Notes: a model not told the origin generated them from the sequence alone. DNA of 64,000 nt from Terriglobia bacterium (GCA_020073665.1 JAIQEU010000020.1:1-64000); one strand, 5' to 3'; shown: positions 32,402 through 42,158, counted from the first letter of the stretch. Made by a program: numbers and translations.

Positions 32402-32488
32402 CGGATTGAAGAATTTGCGAATTGACGTATTAAGGGATAGCCAACCTCCAATTCGTCAATTCTTCGATCCGGCGATTCGTCAATATTT
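32396..32488. repeat. phrase-repeat inverted repeat (GAATTGACG type)
   Basis: GAATTGACG at 32419-32427 pairs perfectly with CGTCAATTC at 32454-32462. The phrase AATTGAC/GTCAATT recurs on both sides. The array begins in the nrdR stop codon and ends just before the isocitrate dehydrogenase ATG. Confidence 0.75.
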
Positions 32489-32489
32489 C

Positions 32490-33530
32490 ATGTCTCACAA
32501 AATTACTCTCATCCCCGGCGACGGCATCGGCCCTGAGGTCACCCAGGCCGCGGTGCGTATTCTGGAAGCTACCGGCCTGAAATTTGAGTGGGAGAGTTTC
32601 GAGGCCGGCGCCGAGGCCTACGAGAAATACAAGGAATACATTCCCAAGGACTTGGTGCAGTCCATCGAGCGCACCCGGGTGGCGCTCAAGGGGCCGGTGA
32701 CCACGCCCATCGGCGGCGGGTTCGCCAGCATCAACGTCGAACTGCGCAAGATGTTCGAGCTGTATGCCAACTTCCGGCCGATCCGCAACCTTCCGCATAT
32801 TCCGACACGCTATCCCGACGTTGACCTGATCATCGTGCGAGAGAATACCGAAGGCCTGTATTCCGGGATTGAGCACGAGGTGGTCCCCGGCGTGGTGGAG
32901 AGCCTGAAGATCATGACCGAAAAGGCTTGCACCCGCATCTCGCGTTTCGCCTTTGAATATGCCCGCAAGAACAAGCGCAAGAAGATCCACGCCGTCCACA
33001 AAGCCAACATCATGAAGCTTTCCGATGGCCTGTTCCTGCGCTGCTCGCGCAACATCGCCAAGGAGTATCCCGAGATCACCTACGGCGAGCACATCGTGGA
33101 CAACACCTGCATGCAACTGGTGATGAATCCCTACCAGTACGACATGCTGCTGATGGAAAATCTCTACGGCGACATTCTCTCCGACCTGTGCGCGGCGTTC
33201 GTGGGGGGCCTGGGATTTGTGCCCGGAGCGAATTTCGGTGACCATTGCGCCATTTTCGAGGCCGTCCACGGCTCCGCTCCCGATATTGCTGGAAAGAACA
33301 TCGCCAATCCCACCGCGGTAATTCGCTCGGCGCTGCTCATGCTGCGCCACTTGAACGAGTACGAGGCAGCAACCAAGATTCGCAATGCGCTGGAGAAGGT
33401 TTACCGCACGCGCGACAAACTGACCCGCGACGTGGGCGGCAAGGCTGGGACGTCGGAATTCACCGATTCGGTGATTGAGATGATGGAGTCTGCGCCGAGC
33501 CTGGAACCTGCCGAATCTTCACGCGTGTAA
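32490..33530 (+). CDS. NAD-dependent isocitrate dehydrogenase
   Basis: This 346-residue beta-decarboxylating dehydrogenase matches the NAD-IDH (IDH3-like) type: [13 protein letters not shown] at the start, VIVRENTEG-like [13 protein letters not shown], the Lys/Tyr region [12 protein letters not shown], the metal site [12 protein letters not shown] and the cofactor loop [21 protein letters not shown]. Asp in the loop after the last motif fits NAD preference. It oxidises isocitrate to 2-oxoglutarate. Isopropylmalate dehydrogenase is a less likely alternative because of the substrate-binding [11 protein letters not shown]-like region ([12 protein letters not shown]). ATG at 32490 lies right after the repeat. 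Confidence 0.9.
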   Translation: MSHKITLIPGDGIGPEVTQAAVRILEATGLKFEWESFEAGAEAYEKYKEYIPKDLVQSIERTRVALKGPVTTPIGGGFASINVELRKMFELYANFRPIRNLPHIPTRYPDVDLIIVRENTEGLYSGIEHEVVPGVVESLKIMTEKACTRISRFAFEYARKNKRKKIHAVHKANIMKLSDGLFLRCSRNIAKEYPEITYGEHIVDNTCMQLVMNPYQYDMLLMENLYGDILSDLCAAFVGGLGFVPGANFGDHCAIFEAVHGSAPDIAGKNIANPTAVIRSALLMLRHLNEYEAATKIRNALEKVYRTRDKLTRDVGGKAGTSEFTDSVIEMMESAPSLEPAESSRV

Positions 33531-33548
33531 ATCGAGCTGCGCCCATCG

Positions 33549-34436
33549 TCACAGCCGAATCCGCGCCAGCGGGTCCACCTCAGTCGACTTCAACTGCGGC
33601 GCCAGGGTTTCCAGCACTTCCAGAAATACCAGCACGTCGGGCACTTTGTCAGACCGCACGTTGACCACGCTGGCCCATTTTCCCTCGCGCTTGATGCGCA
33701 GCCTGGTGCCCAGGATCTGGGCGCTTGCGAGGTCTTGCAGCAGAACCGGCGGTTGCTTTTTCCAGGTAAGGTTGATTGCCGAAAGTGCAAGCTGCCCGAA
33801 GTTGACGGTTTCTCCGCGTTGAATCCGGGCGCGCACCGCGGCCACCATGGGCGGCAGGATTCTTCCGAAAATGGCGCCGACAGCCTCCTTGGCCTTCTGG
33901 AAACTGGATGTGACCTTGAGGCGCTTGCCCTCGTTGCTCACCAGGGTCAGATCCAGGTTTACCGGCGAAGTCTTTCGCGAAGCGGCAATCAGCGCGCCGA
34001 TCAGGCCGAAATGAACCGCGAGCCGTACCGGTGTAACCACGTAGCGGGTCTCGGTGATCTGGCTCCAGAAAATTTCTTGCACGCCGAAGATGGACTCACG
34101 CCGCACGCCCTGGTCGGAGATGGTCAGGACGGTCTTGCCAATCGCGATCCAGAGCGCTGCATAGGCGAGCACGACTGCCGCCGAAATCCAGACCAGCGTA
34201 AGGTGAGAGGAAATGTCCGGTTGATCGACCGTCGCCCACGCCACCATCAATCCACCCAGCATGAGCACTCCCAACAGGGCGCGGGAGGCATAGGTCTGTG
34301 CAAACTTGCGTTCTCCGAAACCGAGGCCTGAAATCGCCATGCGAGCATCCTCAGGAACCAGAAGTTTTACATGTTCGCCGTCGCGAATCCAGCAAACCGG
34401 CAACTCCCGCATTCGATGGACGAGATTTAAGCTCAT
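33549..34436 (-). CDS. membrane protein with PH-like segment, unknown
   Basis: I do not recognise a family with certainty. The 295-residue protein has a soluble N-terminal part (CWIRDGEHVKLLVPED), two adjacent membrane helices (residues about 50-70 and 78-98), a beta-rich region (VLTISDQGVRRESIFGVQEIFWSQITE) like PH/bPH domains after a double-TM anchor, another hydrophobic stretch near 140-155, and a C-terminal soluble domain (LSAINLTWKKQPPVLLQDLASAQILG). The order helices then 'isolated PH-like' resembles DUF6585-type proteins. It is convergent with the dehydrogenase gene and divergent from hemH. Confidence 0.6.
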   Translation of the reverse strand: MSLNLVHRMRELPVCWIRDGEHVKLLVPEDARMAISGLGFGERKFAQTYASRALLGVLMLGGLMVAWATVDQPDISSHLTLVWISAAVVLAYAALWIAIGKTVLTISDQGVRRESIFGVQEIFWSQITETRYVVTPVRLAVHFGLIGALIAASRKTSPVNLDLTLVSNEGKRLKVTSSFQKAKEAVGAIFGRILPPMVAAVRARIQRGETVNFGQLALSAINLTWKKQPPVLLQDLASAQILGTRLRIKREGKWASVVNVRSDKVPDVLVFLEVLETLAPQLKSTEVDPLARIRL

Positions 34437-34499
34437 CCCGCGTTGACCGCCTAGTCACAGATGGGGTAACATCCCTTTTCTTCTGGGGAACCACGGGGG

Positions 34500-35516
34500 A
34501 TGGCCACGACAACACGGCGCGTAGGGGTAGTTCTGTTCCAGCTCGGCGGACCCGACACGCTGGAGGCAATAGAGCCCTTTCTTTTTAATCTTTTCTGCGA
34601 CCCCGATATTATCGACTTCCCCTTTGCCCGCATCGGCCGCAAACCTCTGGCCAAGCTGATCTCCTCTACCCGGGCGCGCAAGGTGCAACACCATTACGCC
34701 GTTATTGGTGGCGGTTCTCCCATCCGGCGTTTTACCGAGCAGCAAGCGCGCGCTTTGCAGCTCAAACTCAAGGAATCTGGTGTGGATGCCCGCTGTTTCG
34801 TGGCCATGCGCTATTGGCATCCGTTCACCGCCGAGGCCATCCAGCAGGTGCGGGCGGCTGGCTGCGACGAGATCGTCCTGCTGCCGCTGTATCCTCACTA
34901 CTCCAGCACTACTACCGGAAGCAGCCTGAATGAGTGGCGGCGGTTGTTTCGCGACAATGTTCCGGTCCACTCCATTGAGACCTTTTATCACCACCCGCTT
35001 TATCTGGAAGCCGTAGTCGAGAAAGTGGAGGAAGCGTTGGCGCGTTTCCCCCAACCGGAGCAGGCCGAAATCGTTTTCAGCGCGCACAGCGTTCCCATGT
35101 CCGTCATTGAAAAGGGCGATCCATATCAGCGCCAGATTCAAGAGACCGTCGAACTGGTCATGCAGCGCGGCCAGTGGCCGAACCGCTACCGGCTCTGCTA
35201 TCAGAGCAAGGTGGGCGCCAGCAAGTGGTTGCAGCCTTCGCTGCACACGACTTTGAAGGACCTGGCGGCGGAAAAGCGGCGCGAACTTTGCATTGTGCCG
35301 ATCTCCTTCGTATCCGACCACGTGGAAACCCTGGGGGAGATCAATCACGAGGCGCGCGAAGAGGCAGAAGCCTTAGGCATAGAGCGCTTTGAGATGACCA
35401 GCGGGCTGAACGATTCGCCAACTTTCATCGCGGCGCTGGCTCAACTGGTGGCAGGCGCAGCAGGAATTGAGTGGGGTCAGCAGCAGGGTGTTGATCGTTT
35501 GGTAGCAGCCGATTGA
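34500..35516 (+). CDS. hemH: ferrochelatase
   Basis: The 338-residue enzyme inserts Fe2+ into protoporphyrin IX (or the coproporphyrin form). Diagnostic motifs are VGVVLFQLGGPDTLEAI, PLYPHYSSTTTGSS, SAHSVPMSVIEKGDPY with the catalytic His, and PISFVSDHVETLGEI with the conserved Glu. GGGGG lies directly before the ATG. It leads the block of respiratory genes and provides haem for the cytochromes encoded downstream. Confidence 0.93.
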   Translation: MATTTRRVGVVLFQLGGPDTLEAIEPFLFNLFCDPDIIDFPFARIGRKPLAKLISSTRARKVQHHYAVIGGGSPIRRFTEQQARALQLKLKESGVDARCFVAMRYWHPFTAEAIQQVRAAGCDEIVLLPLYPHYSSTTTGSSLNEWRRLFRDNVPVHSIETFYHHPLYLEAVVEKVEEALARFPQPEQAEIVFSAHSVPMSVIEKGDPYQRQIQETVELVMQRGQWPNRYRLCYQSKVGASKWLQPSLHTTLKDLAAEKRRELCIVPISFVSDHVETLGEINHEAREEAEALGIERFEMTSGLNDSPTFIAALAQLVAGAAGIEWGQQQGVDRLVAAD

Positions 35517-35520
35517 TTTG

Positions 35521-35592
35521 AGTCCTCAGTCGTCCGTCGTCGGTCGTCAGGAAAGTCCCTGACGACGGATGACTGAAGACTGACGACTGGAG
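35521..35592. repeat. phrase-repeat inverted repeat (GTCGTCAGT type)
   Basis: GTCGTCAGG at 35543-35551 pairs with CCTGACGAC at 35558-35566; CAGTCGTC/GACGACTG phrases flank both sides. It starts 5 bases after the hemH stop codon and ends at the Rieske gene ribosome binding site. Confidence 0.75.
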
Positions 35593-35600
35593 GGGAACGG

Positions 35601-36719
35601 ATGGCAGACGAGAACAAAGCCGCAGGCGTGCTCGGGCACCTTCCACCGTGGCCGCGAGCTGCGCTCAACAACTCGGTCATTGGCATGGAGCAGGCCTACC
35701 GGCAGCGCAAGGGATTGCCGCTGCTGAGCGACGCGGACATCGAGGCCCTCAAGGCCGGCGTGCAAATGCCGTGGGAAACCGGCGCCGCAGCGCCGGCGCC
35801 AGAGGCCGCAAGCGCCACACCGGCGGCGGCCACACCCGCGGCGGCAGCGCCGCCCGCAGCTGCCCCGGTTGCAACTGCGTCGGCGGCCATTAGCCCCGAG
35901 GTCGCCGCCATCGTTGCTCAGGGAAAGAAGTGGAGCAAGTCGTCGGTGGCGGCCGAGCAGGCGCGCCGTGGCCGCAAAAGTCTCCCGGCGCTTAACGACG
36001 CGGAAATCACTGCCCTGCTGGGCGAACCGGCCGCACCTGCGCCCGCTGCTGCAGCCGCACCGGTTGCCGCCACCACCGCGAGACCTGCGGCAGCCGCTCC
36101 CGCAGCCTCCATGGCCGCTTCCGTGGCGCGAGGCGGGGAATCCACCAAGTATGTTGGTACGCCTGCGGTAGGAACTTCCAAAGCCGCAGCCGCAGGCGGC
36201 ATCTCCTCAACCGGCCCGGAAGACAACGCCGTGAATCAGGCCCGGCGTCGCCTGGCCTGGAGTTGCGTCGCAGCTTTCCTGATGGCCTGGTTCCTGGCCT
36301 TTTTCCGGTTCTTTCTGCCGCGCACCCTGTTTGAGCCGGCCACAACCTTCAAGATCGGATATCCCTCGGAGTTCGGACTCGGGGTTGACACCAAGTTCCA
36401 GCAGAAATTCCGCATCTGGGTGGACCGCACTCCTGATCGTTTGTTCGTTATTTATGCGCGCTGCACTCACCTGGGATGCACGCCTGACTGGAAGCCCAGC
36501 GAAAACAAGTTCAAGTGCCCCTGCCATGGCAGCGGCTATGACAGTGAAGGCATCAACTTTGAAGGGCCGGCGCCGCGCCCCATGGACCGCGCGCACGTAG
36601 AGTTGGCACCCGATGGACAGGTTGTGGTGGACGTCTCCCGCCTCTACCAGTGGCCTAAAGGTCAGCCTAGCCAGTTCAACGAGGGAGACGGTTCCAGCGG
36701 AGCCTGGCTGCGAGGGTAG
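35601..36719 (+). CDS. Rieske iron-sulfur protein with long duplicated N-terminal extension
   Basis: At 372 residues this is about twice the normal Rieske length. Residues 219-239 are the membrane helix. The Rieske fold follows, with cluster ligands C288/H290 (CTHLGC) and C306-H309 (CPCHGS). The first 210 residues are Ala/Pro-rich and contain one motif twice: residues 25-53 and 114-142 share EQA-R-RK-LP-L-DA-I-AL. This extension is expected on the cytoplasmic side and its role is unknown. GGAGGGG lies just upstream of the ATG. It is the first gene of the bc-type complex operon. Confidence 0.92.
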   Translation: MADENKAAGVLGHLPPWPRAALNNSVIGMEQAYRQRKGLPLLSDADIEALKAGVQMPWETGAAAPAPEAASATPAAATPAAAAPPAAAPVATASAAISPEVAAIVAQGKKWSKSSVAAEQARRGRKSLPALNDAEITALLGEPAAPAPAAAAAPVAATTARPAAAAPAASMAASVARGGESTKYVGTPAVGTSKAAAAGGISSTGPEDNAVNQARRRLAWSCVAAFLMAWFLAFFRFFLPRTLFEPATTFKIGYPSEFGLGVDTKFQQKFRIWVDRTPDRLFVIYARCTHLGCTPDWKPSENKFKCPCHGSGYDSEGINFEGPAPRPMDRAHVELAPDGQVVVDVSRLYQWPKGQPSQFNEGDGSSGAWLRG

Positions 36720-36745
36720 GCAAGTCGCAACAAGAAGAGGACACG

Positions 36746-37666
36746 ATGGCTGAAGACAACCAAAACGGCAAGAATGGCAACCGACTCGGCTTGCTGGAGC
36801 GAGTGAAGGCCGGGGTCAAAGAGGACGTGCAGTCCCTCAAGACCGACCTGCCTGCGAAGGCCAAAGATCAGGTTGAGCACCTCAAAGACCCGACCAAGAC
36901 CCAGGTCTACACCTCGATCTTCCGCCACAAGCACGACGACACCCCGCGCAACCGCGCACTGGGCGTGCTCTCGAACGTCTTCCTGCACCTGCACCCGGCC
37001 AAGATTAATCGCGACGCGGTGCGCTACAGCTATACCTGGGGCATGGGCGGAATCACGTTCTACCTGTTCATCGTGCTCACCTTCACTGGCGTTCTGCTGA
37101 TGTTCTACTACCATCCCACCAAGGTGCAGGCGTTCCGCGATGTGTTGTACCTGGAGCACGACGTCCCCTTCGGGAAGTTACTGCGCAACATGCATCGCTG
37201 GGCCGCTCACCTGATGGTGATTGCGGTGTGGCTGCACATGTTCCGCGTGTTTCTTACCGGGTCTTATAAGAAGCCGCGCGAGTTCAACTGGAACATCGGC
37301 GTTCTGCTGTTGGTATTCACGCTGCTGCTTTCGTTCACCGGCTACCTGCTTCCCGACGACCAGCTCGGCTTCTGGGCGGTTACGGTGGGCACGAACATGG
37401 CACGCGCCACGCCGCTGCTGGGACACGAAGGTCCATTCGGCCACATGCTTGGCATGACGCCCTATAACGATGTGCGTTTCGGCTTGCTTGGCGGATCGAT
37501 CGTTGACGCCAATGCGCTGCTGCGGTCTTACATCTGGCATTGCATCGGAATTCCAATCGTGGCTTCCGTGCTGATGATCGTGCATTTCTGGCGAGTGAGA
37601 AAAGACGGCGGCATTTCCGGTCCAGCACCGGTAATGCTGGAGTCCGAGGTAAAAGAACCGAAGTAG
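36746..37666 (+). CDS. cytochrome b, N-terminal (b6-type) subunit
   Basis: This 306-residue protein carries the four-helix haem-binding half of cytochrome b. Haem ligands are in MHRWAAHLMVIAVWLHMFR and WHCIGIPIVASVLMIVHFWRVRKDGG. LPDDQLGFWAVTVGTNM corresponds to the quinol-site region. About 65 charged residues precede the core (KAGVKEDVQSLKTDLPAKA), longer than usual. With the next gene it makes a split cytochrome b, as in b6f and many menaquinol-cytochrome c reductases. Confidence 0.93.
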   Translation: MAEDNQNGKNGNRLGLLERVKAGVKEDVQSLKTDLPAKAKDQVEHLKDPTKTQVYTSIFRHKHDDTPRNRALGVLSNVFLHLHPAKINRDAVRYSYTWGMGGITFYLFIVLTFTGVLLMFYYHPTKVQAFRDVLYLEHDVPFGKLLRNMHRWAAHLMVIAVWLHMFRVFLTGSYKKPREFNWNIGVLLLVFTLLLSFTGYLLPDDQLGFWAVTVGTNMARATPLLGHEGPFGHMLGMTPYNDVRFGLLGGSIVDANALLRSYIWHCIGIPIVASVLMIVHFWRVRKDGGISGPAPVMLESEVKEPK

Positions 37667-37729
37667 CAGCGTGTGGGGCCGGGCGAATGCCCGGCACCTG
37701 CCAAAACTGGCAACAGTTTGGGAGCACAT

Positions 37730-38659
37730 ATGGATTGGCGACAACTTTGGGAAATCGCTTCCGCACCCGACAACGTTCCCATCGTCGGTATGATTCCGTT
37801 GCTGGCCTTCTATATCTACCTGGCATGGAAACAGGCCAAGGCCAACGACGAACTGATCGGCGAACTGGAAGCCAGTCCGGCCATGGCCAAGACCCATCAC
37901 CGCAAGAGCTGGCCGTTCCGTCCCGGCTGGTCCAAGGAAGTCCATGTCTGGCCGTTCCTGCTGCGTATCGAATTCCTGGCCGCCATGATCGTGACCATCA
38001 TTCTGATGGTGTGGTCAATCACGTTGAGCGCGCCCCTGGAAGAGCCGGCCAATCCCAACCTCACTATGAATCCTGCGAAAGCGCCGTGGTACTTCTTGGG
38101 GCTGCAGGAAATGCTGGTGTACTTCGATCCCTGGATCGCAGGCGTGGTCATGCCCACGCTCATCATCATCGGCTTAATGGTGATTCCATACATTGACACC
38201 AACCCGCTGGGCAGCGGCTATTACACCTGGAAGCAGCGCAAGTTTGCCATCGGCACGTTCCTGTTTGGCTTCATCGTGCTGTGGATCTCGATGATCATCA
38301 TTGGCACGTTTATCCGCGGCCCCGGCTGGCAGTGGTTCTGGCCGGGCCAGACCTGGGACCACAATCGCCTCATTTATGAGGTGAACCGCGACCTGCCAGA
38401 CCTTTTCGGCATTGCCTCGAATTGGGCCAAGGCTGTTTTTGGCGCGATTGTAGTCGGAGGCTATTACCTGGTCGGCGGATTCGTTGCCCATGGCCTGTTC
38501 CGCCGCTACAACCCGAAAGATTACAAGCGCATGAGCCTGCTGCAGTATTCCATCATGATGTTTTTCCTGCTCACCATGGTGGGACTGCCGGCCAAGATGC
38601 TTCTGCGCCTGGCGTGGCACATCAAGTACGTGTGGATTACGCCCTGGTTCAACGTGTAG
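37730..38659 (+). CDS. cytochrome b, C-terminal (subunit IV-like) protein
   Basis: This 309-residue protein has about six membrane helices. APWYFLGLQEMLVYFDPW replaces the PEWY motif of the quinol oxidation site, as in other bacterial menaquinol-cytochrome c reductases. A charged N-terminal part precedes the first helix (AWKQAKANDELIGELEASP). ATG at 37730 has GGGAGC upstream. The stop codon adjoins a phrase-repeat hairpin. It pairs with the b6-type subunit encoded immediately upstream. Confidence 0.9.
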   Translation: MDWRQLWEIASAPDNVPIVGMIPLLAFYIYLAWKQAKANDELIGELEASPAMAKTHHRKSWPFRPGWSKEVHVWPFLLRIEFLAAMIVTIILMVWSITLSAPLEEPANPNLTMNPAKAPWYFLGLQEMLVYFDPWIAGVVMPTLIIIGLMVIPYIDTNPLGSGYYTWKQRKFAIGTFLFGFIVLWISMIIIGTFIRGPGWQWFWPGQTWDHNRLIYEVNRDLPDLFGIASNWAKAVFGAIVVGGYYLVGGFVAHGLFRRYNPKDYKRMSLLQYSIMMFFLLTMVGLPAKMLLRLAWHIKYVWITPWFNV

Positions 38660-38722
38660 TCGTCAGTCGTCAGGGGAACCCAGCGCTGGGACCTGACGAC
38701 CGATGACTGACGACCAACGACT
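38659..38722. repeat. phrase-repeat inverted repeat (GTCGTCAGT type, second copy)
   Basis: GTCGTCAGTCGTCAGG at 38659-38674 faces CCTGACGACCGATGACTGACGAC beginning at 38692; the nine inner bases pair perfectly. The loop holds the palindrome CCCAGCGCTGGG. It starts in the cytochrome b stop codon. Confidence 0.75.
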
Positions 38723-38739
38723 GATTTTGGAGGATTTTG

Positions 38740-41700
38740 GTGCCCGAACAACCAATCCCCGAGCACGATCCGATCGTAACCCGGTCTTACGCGCTGCACT
38801 ACGTCGTGGCCATGGTCATCCTGATGGCCACGCTGTTCTGGGCGCTGTGGGACGAAGGCTTTGGGCAGCGGCCCTGGAAGGCCTACCAGCAAGAGTGGAA
38901 GCAGCGTTACACCGCTTTCCTCGGCACCGCCCGATCCAAGTCCGAGCACACCGTCACGGACCTGGAGAAAAATCCCGAGTACCAGCAACTCAGCCAGGCT
39001 GCTGAGCAGGCGGACGCCGCTTCCAAAACGCGCAAGAACGAACTGCAGAAGCAGATCACCGACCTGAGCGCGCAAATCCTGGCGGTGCAGAACGTTTTCA
39101 CTGACAAGCGCGCCTACGTCAACTACCTGACCTACGACATCGAGACCGAAACCAGCGCGTCCGGCAAAGAGAGCAAGAAGAAGGACCTGGAGGAGTACAA
39201 GAAGGAAACCTGGACGGTCGAGTTTCCCGACGGCCACAAAGAGAAATACGACTTCCGCCACCTGGAAGAGAAATACAACGAACTCAAGGACGAACGTACC
39301 AAGGCCAGCGCGGAGCTGGGCGAAGTCCTCAAGCCGGTTACCGAGGCCAGCACCAAGCTTTCCGAATACATCTCCGATCACATGGTCGATCTCACTCCCG
39401 CCCAGATCGACGGCCTGAAGAAAAAGACTGCAGATTGGGACCCCAAAATCATGCAGATCAACGTGGCGGAAGCCAACATCGTGGACCGCTGCGAGTCCTG
39501 CCATATGGGCATTCGCGAACCGCTGAAGCTTACCGCGGCGTCCATGACGCCCAAGGGCGCGAAGAAGCCGGATGAATACGCCCAGGCGTTCACCAGCCAT
39601 CCCGAGCCTGACCTGCTCAAGACGCACGATCCGGAAAAATTCGGCTGCTCGCCCTGCCACCAGGGCAACGGCCGCGCCACCACCAGTGTGGAGAAAGCCC
39701 ACGGAAATTACGAGCACTGGCTATGGCCGCTCTTCCCCAAGCAAAACGCGGAGGCCGGCTGCCAAACCTGCCATGCCGCCGACATGGTGCTGGTCAGCGG
39801 CGATGTGGGATGGACCATCAGCGAAGGCAAAGACCTGTTCCGCCAGAAAGGCTGCATGGGTTGCCATCGCTACGAGGGTTACGACAAAGAGCCCGAGGAA
39901 TTGAACTCGGTCAGCCAGCAGATCAAGCAGTTCGAACAGCAGAAGATTGAGAACACGAAGGACGCCGCCGACCTGATGAAACAGGCTGATGCGGCCGAAA
40001 GCAACGAAGAAGCCAACCGGCTCAATGACAAAGCGGTGGCGCTGCGGGTATCGAACAGCAAGCTCGACGGGCGCATCCAGCAACTCGACTTTCAGTCTCA
40101 CAGCCTGTTGCAGGACATGAAAAAAGTCGGGCCGAACCTGAAGGACGTCCGGCTGAAGCTGAACCGGAACTGGATTCCAGTATGGCTGAAGAAGCCGACC
40201 GATTTCCGGCCCAACACCAAGATGCCGAACTTCCGCTTGAATGATGAGCAGATTCGCTCCATCTCGGCCTACATCTGGCAATCGTCGTTCACCGATCCGC
40301 TGCCCAAGCAGAAAACCGGCAACGCGGAACACGGCAGAGAACTATTCGAGACCCGCGGCTGCCTGGCCTGCCATTCGATCGGTGAAGGCGATCAGATGCA
40401 GGGCGGCACCTTCGCCGCGAACCTGACCCGCGTGGGCGAGAAGGCCAACTTCGACTACCTGGTCCGCTGGATCCACAACGCCCGCCAGCGCACACGTCCC
40501 TATTGCCCGTACGAAAAGAAGGACATCGGCCCCGAGGACTACGCCAAGAAGGGCCTGCCCTACGTCTTCGATCTGCAGCACAGCCGTTGCCCCAACGACG
40601 GCCACGAACTGCAGGTGCAGAACATGACGGTGATGCCCAGCCTGCGCCTGAGCATCGAGGATGCCCAGGACATCGCCACCTATCTGATGACGCAGAAAAA
40701 GCAGGAACCATCTGCTTACGCCGACGCGTCGTTCATGGAAGATCCCAAGCTGAAAGAAGAAGGCAAGAAGTGGGTGCGCCAGTTCGGCTGCGCTGGCTGC
40801 CATGAAATTTCGGGTTTCGAAGACGAAGGCCGCATCGGCACTGAGCTTACCTTCGAAGGTAGCAAGCCGATCGAGCGTCTCGACTTCGCCCTGTTCACCG
40901 AAGTCGCACAGCGCGGCGAACGTGAGCCTATCACTGACAAACAAGACTTGGCGCGCCTGCCCGAAGGTCCAGCGAAAGGCCCGTGGTACGACCACAAGGG
41001 ATTCTTCGAGCACAAGCTCGCCGAGCCCAACATCTACGATCAGGGCAAGATCAAGTCGGACACCGAAGCGCTCCGCATGCCCAACCTGCACCTCGACAAG
41101 GAGCAGATCCGAGCCCTGACCACCTTCCTGCTCGGCAGTGAGGAGAGTTCCCTGCCCGCCAGCTACCAGTACAAGCCCGGCGACACCCGCCGCGACATCC
41201 AGGAAGGCTGGTGGATCGTCAAGAAATACAACTGCATGGGATGTCACCAGTTCATTCCCGGCCAGCGCACCGTGCTGATGGGCATGAAACACTACCAGGA
41301 CATCCCCGAGCAACTGCCGCCCAAACTCCTGACCGAAGGTGCGCGCGTTGATCCAGAGTGGCTGCGTAAGTTCCTGTCGAACCCGTCGCTGAGCACCACC
41401 GACACCAATCGCAACGGGGTGCGCCCGTACCTTGCCGTGCGCATGCCTACGTTCTCGTTCTCCGACAACGAACTGCGCAAGCTGGTGCGCTTCTTCGAGG
41501 CGCTCTCGCAGCAGCCGATTCCCTACATTCCGGAAGAGGTTCCCACTTTGTCGGCGAAGGAAAGCGACATGGCGCGCAGCTTGTTCTCGAGCACGGCCGC
41601 GCCTTGCCTGAAGTGTCACGCGACCGGCGATCCCCAGCACGACAAGATCGCCACCGCACCGAACTTCCTGCTGGCCAAAGAGCGCCTCAAGCCGGACTGG

Positions 41701-41997
41701 GTGGAGCGGTGGATTATTGACCCACAAGCCGTGAGCCCGGGCACGTCCATGCCTTCGGGATTGTTCCGCAAGCAGGGCAGCCAGTGGGTGTTCGCCGGCC
41801 CCACGCCTCCGTCGTTCCAGGGCTACGACAAGGACCACACCAAGCTGCTGGTGGATTACATCTTCCAGTTGACGCCCGAAGAACAGCGGCGGGTGGCAGC
41901 GGCCATGGGACGTACCCGAGCTTCCACCGCTCCGCCCGGCACCGGCAAGCCAGCCTCCGCGGCACGGATGGCAGCAAGCGGCGGCGGTTCGCGGTAG
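38740..41997 (+). CDS. membrane-anchored octahaem cytochrome c
   Basis: This 1085-residue protein contains eight CxxCH haem motifs, at residues 251, 303, 341, 372, 541, 684, 832 and 956. One N-terminal membrane helix (residues about 14-34) is followed by a long charged coiled-coil region (about 60-230) before the first haem. Several segments (IWQSSFTDPL, PSLRLSIEDAQDIATYLM, MPTFSFSDNELRKLVRFF) resemble separate class I cytochrome c domains joined in series. GTG at 38740 with GGAGGA upstream is the start. It follows Rieske and cytochrome b genes, so it likely replaces cytochrome c1 and extends electron transfer towards the oxidase. Confidence 0.9.
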   Translation: MPEQPIPEHDPIVTRSYALHYVVAMVILMATLFWALWDEGFGQRPWKAYQQEWKQRYTAFLGTARSKSEHTVTDLEKNPEYQQLSQAAEQADAASKTRKNELQKQITDLSAQILAVQNVFTDKRAYVNYLTYDIETETSASGKESKKKDLEEYKKETWTVEFPDGHKEKYDFRHLEEKYNELKDERTKASAELGEVLKPVTEASTKLSEYISDHMVDLTPAQIDGLKKKTADWDPKIMQINVAEANIVDRCESCHMGIREPLKLTAASMTPKGAKKPDEYAQAFTSHPEPDLLKTHDPEKFGCSPCHQGNGRATTSVEKAHGNYEHWLWPLFPKQNAEAGCQTCHAADMVLVSGDVGWTISEGKDLFRQKGCMGCHRYEGYDKEPEELNSVSQQIKQFEQQKIENTKDAADLMKQADAAESNEEANRLNDKAVALRVSNSKLDGRIQQLDFQSHSLLQDMKKVGPNLKDVRLKLNRNWIPVWLKKPTDFRPNTKMPNFRLNDEQIRSISAYIWQSSFTDPLPKQKTGNAEHGRELFETRGCLACHSIGEGDQMQGGTFAANLTRVGEKANFDYLVRWIHNARQRTRPYCPYEKKDIGPEDYAKKGLPYVFDLQHSRCPNDGHELQVQNMTVMPSLRLSIEDAQDIATYLMTQKKQEPSAYADASFMEDPKLKEEGKKWVRQFGCAGCHEISGFEDEGRIGTELTFEGSKPIERLDFALFTEVAQRGEREPITDKQDLARLPEGPAKGPWYDHKGFFEHKLAEPNIYDQGKIKSDTEALRMPNLHLDKEQIRALTTFLLGSEESSLPASYQYKPGDTRRDIQEGWWIVKKYNCMGCHQFIPGQRTVLMGMKHYQDIPEQLPPKLLTEGARVDPEWLRKFLSNPSLSTTDTNRNGVRPYLAVRMPTFSFSDNELRKLVRFFEALSQQPIPYIPEEVPTLSAKESDMARSLFSSTAAPCLKCHATGDPQHDKIATAPNFLLAKERLKPDWVERWIIDPQAVSPGTSMPSGLFRKQGSQWVFAGPTPPSFQGYDKDHTKLLVDYIFQLTPEEQRRVAAAMGRTRASTAPPGTGKPASAARMAASGGGSR

Positions 41998-42158
41998 AAT
42001 AGTCAGTTCCGATACAGCCTGGGGCTTCACCTGTGTGGGCCGGCCCCGGTGCGCGGTTGTATACACGCAAGCTCCCGCCAGACGCCATTGGTCTTTCGGG
42101 ATGACGCAACGTAATTACCGAACGAATCCAAGAACACTTTCAATGAAAGGGCGACATC

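Noticed and set aside
38521-39717. Minus-strand frame of 398 codons opposite the cytochrome c
   Set aside because: Shadow of the coiled-coil region; the plus strand has haem motifs.
40342-42066. Minus-strand frame of 574 codons opposite the cytochrome c
   Set aside because: Long only because of codon bias on the coding strand; no domain is visible and five CxxCH motifs lie on the other strand in the same interval.
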